A DNA stretch of 44,424 bases. Source: DATADD01 sp046262355. GTDB taxonomy: Bacteria > Actinomycetota > CADDZG01 > WHSQ01. The DNA lies in assembly GCA_046262355.1 (NCBI GenBank), contig JBHEMX010000057.1, positions 1 to 44,424 on the forward strand, given 5' to 3'. Numbering within the stretch: position 1 is the stretch's first letter; each line of letters opens with the position of its first letter. Under the pieces are notes generated by a model. The model did no database searches. It was not told the DNA's origin and saw nothing but the letters and a program-made list of their open reading frames with translations. Shown here piece after piece: positions 40,045-44,424 of this stretch. The position numbers were made by a program, and so were the translations under genes.

Positions 40045-41496
40045 ATGAAACTCGACCGGCTTGTCGAAGAGCTCCAAGGCATCTGTGGGCCCGAGCGTGT
40101 GGTCACCGACCCGGAGGCGCTGAATACCTATGCGCAAGATGGGTTGCTTCATTTCTGGGTGAAGCCGCCGGTGGCCGTTTTGCCGGACACTTCGGAAGAA
40201 GTACAGCGGATCCTCAAGGCGTGTCACGCCGCCGAGGTGCCGTGGGTGGCCCGAGGCTCCGGAACCGGGCTTTCGGGCGGCGCCGTCCCGGTGGAAGAGG
40301 GGGTCCTCGTGGTCCTTTCACGCATGCGCAGGATCCTCGAGGTCGATCTCGACAACCAGCGGGTGATCGTCGAGCCCGGCGTCAGCAACATCGAAGTCAC
40401 CAACGCGGTCGCCCCAGGATTCTTCTATCCGCCCGACCCCTCCAGCCAGATCGTCTGCTCCATCGGCGGCAACGTGGCCGAGAACTCCGGAGGAGCTCAT
40501 TGCTTCAAGTACGGGTTTACGACCAACTACGTGATCGGGTTGGAGGTGGTGCTGGCCAACGGTGACATCGTCGCACTCGGGGGAAAGGAGCTCGATCAAC
40601 CCGGCTACGACCTGATCGGCGCCTTCGTCGGGTCCGAAGGAACCCTGGGCATCGCCACCAGGATCACTTTGCGGATCATCCCGGCCGCCGAAAGCTTCCA
40701 CACTCTGGTCGCCTACTTCGACAGCATGGACAAGGCCGGTCAGGCCGTCACCGACATCATCGGCGCGGGGATCGTTCCCGCGGCGATCGAGATGATGGAC
40801 AAGCTGACGATCGAGGCGACCGAGGAGGCGACCCATGCCGGCTATCCGCTCGACGTCGGAGCGGCGCTGATCGTGGAGCTGGACGGACCGGAGGAGGAGT
40901 GCAGCGCCCGCTTCGACGAGCTGATGGGGATATGCAGGAACAATCACTCCACCGATATCCGTGTCGCCGGCGATGCGGCCGAGCGCGCGCTCATCTGGAA
41001 GGCGCGCAAGGCGGCGTTCGCGGCTATGGGTCGAGTCTCTCCGAGCTACTACGTGCAAGACAGCGTGATCCCCCGCACCAGTCTGTCCGAGGTGTTGCGC
41101 CGCATCGACGAGCTGTCCCTGGAGTATGGGTTCAAGGTCGCCAACGTGTTCCACGCCGGCGACGGCAACCTTCATCCCCTGGTTTGTTATGACGGCACGA
41201 AGGCCGGCGAGACGACGAAGGCCGAGGAACTTGCCGGCGCCATAGTCAACGCGTGCGTCGAAGCCGGGGGCTCCATCACGGGCGAGCACGGCGTCGGGCT
41301 GGACAAGAAGATGCATATGACCGACATGTTCTCCGAGTCCGATCTTGCGGCCTTTCAGCGGCTCCGGTGCGCCTTCGATCCGGCACAGCTCGTCAATCCC
41401 GGCAAGGTCATGCCGACGCCGCGATTGTGCGGTGAGGTTCCCGGACCCTACAGACAACATCCGCTGGAGAGGTCCGGAGTGGCAGAGCGTTTCTAG
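40045..41496 (+). CDS. glcD: Glycolate oxidase FAD subunit GlcD
   Basis: A 483-residue FAD-linked oxidase that takes electrons from glycolate (or D-lactate) to make glyoxylate. Residues 40-215 form the PCMH FAD domain (WVARGSGTGLSGGAVPVEEG; PDPSSQIVCSIGGNVAENSG); the C-terminal cap has VFHAGDGNLHPLVCYD with the metal-binding His pair and GSITGEHGVGLDKK. I start at MKLDRLVEELQ (TAGGG upstream), the family N-terminus; a longer frame to 39916 is not typical. First of glcDEF; glcE follows after 13 nt. Confidence 0.93.
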   Translation: MKLDRLVEELQGICGPERVVTDPEALNTYAQDGLLHFWVKPPVAVLPDTSEEVQRILKACHAAEVPWVARGSGTGLSGGAVPVEEGVLVVLSRMRRILEVDLDNQRVIVEPGVSNIEVTNAVAPGFFYPPDPSSQIVCSIGGNVAENSGGAHCFKYGFTTNYVIGLEVVLANGDIVALGGKELDQPGYDLIGAFVGSEGTLGIATRITLRIIPAAESFHTLVAYFDSMDKAGQAVTDIIGAGIVPAAIEMMDKLTIEATEEATHAGYPLDVGAALIVELDGPEEECSARFDELMGICRNNHSTDIRVAGDAAERALIWKARKAAFAAMGRVSPSYYVQDSVIPRTSLSEVLRRIDELSLEYGFKVANVFHAGDGNLHPLVCYDGTKAGETTKAEELAGAIVNACVEAGGSITGEHGVGLDKKMHMTDMFSESDLAAFQRLRCAFDPAQLVNPGKVMPTPRLCGEVPGPYRQHPLERSGVAERF

Positions 41497-41509
41497 CGAG
41501 GGGACACTA

Positions 41510-42661
41510 GTGCGGACCGAAAGTCCCTCGTCGGCCGAAGAGGCTGCCGAGGTCGTCGGGCAGGCAGAGGCAGAAGGTCTGAGCGTCCGGCCCGCGGGCC
41601 GCGGGACCAAGCTGCACTGGGGTCGTCCCGCGCCCGAGCCCGACATCGAGCTTTGCACACACAGCCTCGGCCGCATCGTCGAGCACAACACCGGAGATCT
41701 CACCGCAGTTGTGGAGCCGGGGGTCAGGCTTGCCGACGCCCGGCGCTCCTTCGCGGAAGCGGGCCAGATGTTGGTTCTGGACCCTCCTGGGGGGCGGGAC
41801 GACATGGCCACGATCGGCGGGATCGTGGCGACCGGCGACTCGGGGCCACTGCGTCACCGCTACGGCGGAGCACGCGACATCCTTCTCGGGATGACCGTGG
41901 TGCTGGCCGATGGATCCGTGGCGAAGTCGGGCGGCAAGGTCATCAAGAACGTGGCCGGCTATGACCTGGCGAAGCTGTTCGCCGGCTCATACGGCACCCT
42001 GGGATTCATGGTCCAACTCGTGGTGAGGCTGCATCCCTCGCCGCAGCGCCGAGTTAGCGCCCGCGGCCACAGCGACGACCCGAACGCGATACAGCGCGCA
42101 GCGGTCGCGCTTGCGGCGGCGCCTCTCGAGCTCGAGGTCTTGGATCTGTCGTGGGAGGCCGACGAGGGCGCGCTGCTGGCGGGCAGCGCCGGGGCCGCCC
42201 CCGAGCCGCGTGCGCGCCGAGCGGTGGATGCGATGAAGGAGGCGGGCCTCGACGCCGGTCTCGTCGAAGACGACGATGCGATGTGGACGAAACAGGGAGC
42301 TCTTCAGCGCTCGTCCGACGGCGCCGTCATGCGGGTCTCGGGGCGCCCCTCGGAATGGACCAAGGTGCTCCACGCAGTGAGCTCCGCCGGCGCTTCGGTC
42401 GTCGGACGTGCTGCGCTGGGTCTCTCCTGGGTTCGTCTTAAGGATCGGCCCCCGAACGATCTCGTCGGCGACATCGAAGACCTTCGGCAAAAGCTCCATC
42501 CCTGGTCGTGCGTCGTCTTGGACGCTCCCGCCGAGGTGCGCGACAAGGTGGACGTGTGGGGCGCACCGGATCCTTCGGCGCTCCGGCTGATGCGCTCGAT
42601 CAGGGCGCGCTTCGATCCCAAAGGGATGTGGAATCCCGGCGTCTTTGTTGGAGGCATTTGA
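41510..42661 (+). CDS. glcE: Glycolate oxidase subunit GlcE
   Basis: A 383-residue second FAD-binding subunit. It starts at GTG 41510 after GCGAGGGGAC; RTESPSSAEEAAEVVGQAEA is the common opening. PAGRGTKLHWGR and DPPGGRDDMATIGGIVATGD are PCMH motifs, and GKVIKNVAGYDLAKLFAGSY is characteristic of GlcE. The C-terminus RARFDPKGMWNPGVFVGG is standard. The stop overlaps glcF as TGATG, so the two are coupled. Confidence 0.92.
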   Translation: MRTESPSSAEEAAEVVGQAEAEGLSVRPAGRGTKLHWGRPAPEPDIELCTHSLGRIVEHNTGDLTAVVEPGVRLADARRSFAEAGQMLVLDPPGGRDDMATIGGIVATGDSGPLRHRYGGARDILLGMTVVLADGSVAKSGGKVIKNVAGYDLAKLFAGSYGTLGFMVQLVVRLHPSPQRRVSARGHSDDPNAIQRAAVALAAAPLELEVLDLSWEADEGALLAGSAGAAPEPRARRAVDAMKEAGLDAGLVEDDDAMWTKQGALQRSSDGAVMRVSGRPSEWTKVLHAVSSAGASVVGRAALGLSWVRLKDRPPNDLVGDIEDLRQKLHPWSCVVLDAPAEVRDKVDVWGAPDPSALRLMRSIRARFDPKGMWNPGVFVGGI

Positions 42662-43950
42662 TGACGATGCGCGCCTTCGATCAGCGGCGGCCCCCCGACA
42701 TGAACCTCATCGATGACTGCGTGCACTGCGGCTTCTGCCTTCCGACCTGCCCCACCTATGTCCTGTGGGGAGAAGAGATGGACTCACCTCGTGGCCGCAT
42801 CGTGCTGATGAAGAAGGGGCTCGATGAGGGCAGCGCCATGACCGAGGGCATGGTGACGCACTTCGACCGCTGCCTTGGGTGCATGGCATGCGTGACGGCA
42901 TGCCCGTCGGGAGTTCAGTACGACAAGCTGATCGAGTCCACCCGCCCTCAAGTGGAGCGCAACTACGACCGCTCTGTGGGCGAACGGCTGTTTCGGCGCC
43001 TCATGTTCGGTTCTTTCACCCATCCCGGCCGGATGCGCGCCCTCGTCCCGCTGCTGGTGGCGCTCCAGAGCTCGGAATTGGGCCGCAAGATGAAGAACGC
43101 GGAAGTGCTGAAGCGCTCGCCGCGACTTCGCAATACGTTGCAGCTGGCGCCGAGGGTTTCTCTAAAGGATGCTGTGGCGCGCCTGCCGGAAACCACACCC
43201 GCACGCGGGACGCGACGGGCGCGCGTCGGTCTTCTCCAAGGCTGCGTTCAACGGGTCTTTCTCCATCACGTCAATGCCGCTACCGTGCGAGTTCTGTCCG
43301 CGGAGGATTTCGAGGTCTTTGCGCCGCGGGCACCGCGCTGCTGCGGGGCTCTGATGTTCCATTCCGGCTACGAGCCGGAGGCGCTCCAGCTTGCGAAGCA
43401 GCTCATAGAGGCGTTCGAGGACTGCGACTACGTGGCCGTGAACGCCGCTGGATGCGGCTCATCGATGAAAGACTACGGTCACGTGCTGGCCTCGGATCGT
43501 GCCTGGGGCGAGCGTGCCCGAGCGTTCTCCGACAAGGTCCGGGACGTCTCCGAGCTGCTCGCCGAGTTCGAGCCCGTGGCCCGCAGGCACCCCGTTCCCC
43601 TAACGGTCGCCTATCACGATGCCTGCCACCTGGCTCATGCTCAAGGCGTTCGGATGCAGCCGCGCGATCTCTTGGGGGGCATCCCCGAGCTCGAGATCGT
43701 GGAGCCCGACGAGTGGGAGATATGTTGCGGCTCCGCCGGCATCTACAACCTGCTTCATCCAGAGGCCGGCGAGGAGCTGGGTCGCCGAAAGGCCCACAAC
43801 CTTCTCGCCACCGCTGCCGATGCGATCGCCGCAGGCAATCCAGGATGCACTTTTCAGATAGGGGCGCAACTCGAAGCGCTTGGGCGCCGGATCCCCATCT
43901 ACCACCCGATGGAAGTGCTCGACGCTTCACTCGAGGGACGGAGGCTGTAG
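42661..43950 (+). CDS. glcF: Glycolate oxidase iron-sulfur subunit GlcF
   Basis: A 429-residue electron-transfer subunit with two 4Fe-4S motifs (CVHCGFCLPTCPTY near 21 and CLGCMACVTACP near 74) and two CCG domains (RCCGALMFHSG and ICCGSAGIYN), which bind further cofactor and link to the quinone pool. The start overlaps the glcE stop. It completes GlcDEF, with malate synthase following after 3 nt to consume the glyoxylate. Confidence 0.95.
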   Translation: MTMRAFDQRRPPDMNLIDDCVHCGFCLPTCPTYVLWGEEMDSPRGRIVLMKKGLDEGSAMTEGMVTHFDRCLGCMACVTACPSGVQYDKLIESTRPQVERNYDRSVGERLFRRLMFGSFTHPGRMRALVPLLVALQSSELGRKMKNAEVLKRSPRLRNTLQLAPRVSLKDAVARLPETTPARGTRRARVGLLQGCVQRVFLHHVNAATVRVLSAEDFEVFAPRAPRCCGALMFHSGYEPEALQLAKQLIEAFEDCDYVAVNAAGCGSSMKDYGHVLASDRAWGERARAFSDKVRDVSELLAEFEPVARRHPVPLTVAYHDACHLAHAQGVRMQPRDLLGGIPELEIVEPDEWEICCGSAGIYNLLHPEAGEELGRRKAHNLLATAADAIAAGNPGCTFQIGAQLEALGRRIPIYHPMEVLDASLEGRRL

Positions 43951-43953
43951 CTC

Positions 43954-44424
43954 ATGGCGAACGAACAAGGCATCGACCTCCGCGGGGCCGTGAAGGACCG
44001 CTTCGACGAGGTGCTCACCACGGATGCGCTCGAGTTCGTGGCGACGCTGCACCGCGAGTTCGACTCCACCCGTGAGGAGCTTCTCCACCGGAGGAGCGAG
44101 CAACAAGCCAAGAGGGACGCGGGCGATACCCCGAGCTTCATGCCCGAGACCGAAGAGATCCGGGCCGGCGAGTGGAAAGTGGAACCGGCGCCTGAAGACC
44201 TAAGGGACCGAAGGGTCGAGATCACCGGCCCGACCGATCGCAAGATGATGATCAACGCTTTGAACTCGGGCGCCAAGGGCTTCATGGTGGACTTCGAGGA
44301 CTCCAACTCTCCGACCTGGGACAACCTCGTCGGCGGTCAGGTGAACCTGATCGATGCCATAGAGGGCACGATCGAGTTCGCCGGTGATGACAAGTACCGG
44401 CTGAACGACGATATCGCCACTCTC
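43954..44424 (+). CDS. aceB: Malate synthase A, N-terminal part (runs off window)
   Basis: The first 157 residues of malate synthase, which condenses glyoxylate with acetyl-CoA to malate. The start MANEQGIDLRGAVKDRFDEV follows GGGACGGAGG, 3 nt after glcF. RRVEITGPTDRKMMINALNS then GAKGFMVDFEDSNSPTWDNL is the diagnostic segment of the A isoform (catalytic Arg in the next part is outside the window or at the Arg of VEITGPTDRK). The gene is cut by the window end. Co-location with glcDEF points to growth on glycolate. Confidence 0.93.
   Translation, partial: MANEQGIDLRGAVKDRFDEVLTTDALEFVATLHREFDSTREELLHRRSEQQAKRDAGDTPSFMPETEEIRAGEWKVEPAPEDLRDRRVEITGPTDRKMMINALNSGAKGFMVDFEDSNSPTWDNLVGGQVNLIDAIEGTIEFAGDDKYRLNDDIATL

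Overview
The window is GC-rich (about two thirds G+C), densely coding bacterial DNA that looks actinobacterial. The reasons are the coproporphyrin-dependent haem genes (hemE, hemH/cpfC, hemY/cgoX, hemQ/chdC), a SARP/AfsR-type regulator, a class III cyclase fused to a STAND ATPase, GTG starts and ATGA/GTGA/TGATG gene overlaps. I cannot name a genus; a soil or freshwater Actinomycetota outside the well-known orders would fit.

Layout. (1) 1-4130: a small mobile or phage-like island with a compact serine recombinase, a divergent HTH protein, a PD-(D/E)xK-like nuclease, several tiny ORFs, and a leader ORF with hairpin and two dyads before the recombinase. (2) 4136-8097: amino-sugar synthesis, glmM then glmS on the minus strand, with a clear glmS ribozyme in the glmS leader. 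(3) 8201-9682: a TreT-like GT4 glycosyltransferase. (4) 9719-17054: a signalling/transport/redox cluster made of a stand-alone cNMP-binding protein, a broken paralogue of the cyclase-STAND protein, a DHA2 efflux pump, the intact cyclase-STAND protein and a receiver-Grx-like-thioredoxin-reductase-like flavoprotein. (5) 17124-22893: a 1289-residue SARP-cyclase-like-AAA-TPR regulator divergent from a leader peptide, attenuator-like hairpins and a DHA3 (Mef-like) efflux pump. (6) 22983-28472: Fpg/Nei glycosylase, a carbohydrate-type ABC importer without ATPase and with an unusual permease insertion, and an exported cyclase-family protein. (7) 28498-33539: mobA, then the haem genes. (8) 33584-36662: a membrane HD-GYP protein, an unknown protein and a LamG protein with a frame break in its signal peptide. 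(9) 36739-39621: zinc alcohol dehydrogenase, a 31-residue membrane ORF and an Nramp-like carrier. (10) 39901-44424: glcDEF followed by the start of malate synthase, a route glycolate to glyoxylate to malate.

The observations I rate highest are the glmS ribozyme outside its usual phyla, the leader-peptide/hairpin architecture before the DHA3 pump, a similar leader before the recombinase, the cyclase/cNMP/flavoprotein cluster, and strong over-use of the palindrome GGCGCGCC, which is absent from the signalling cluster. Gene calls rest on reading translations and motifs by eye; no database search was done.
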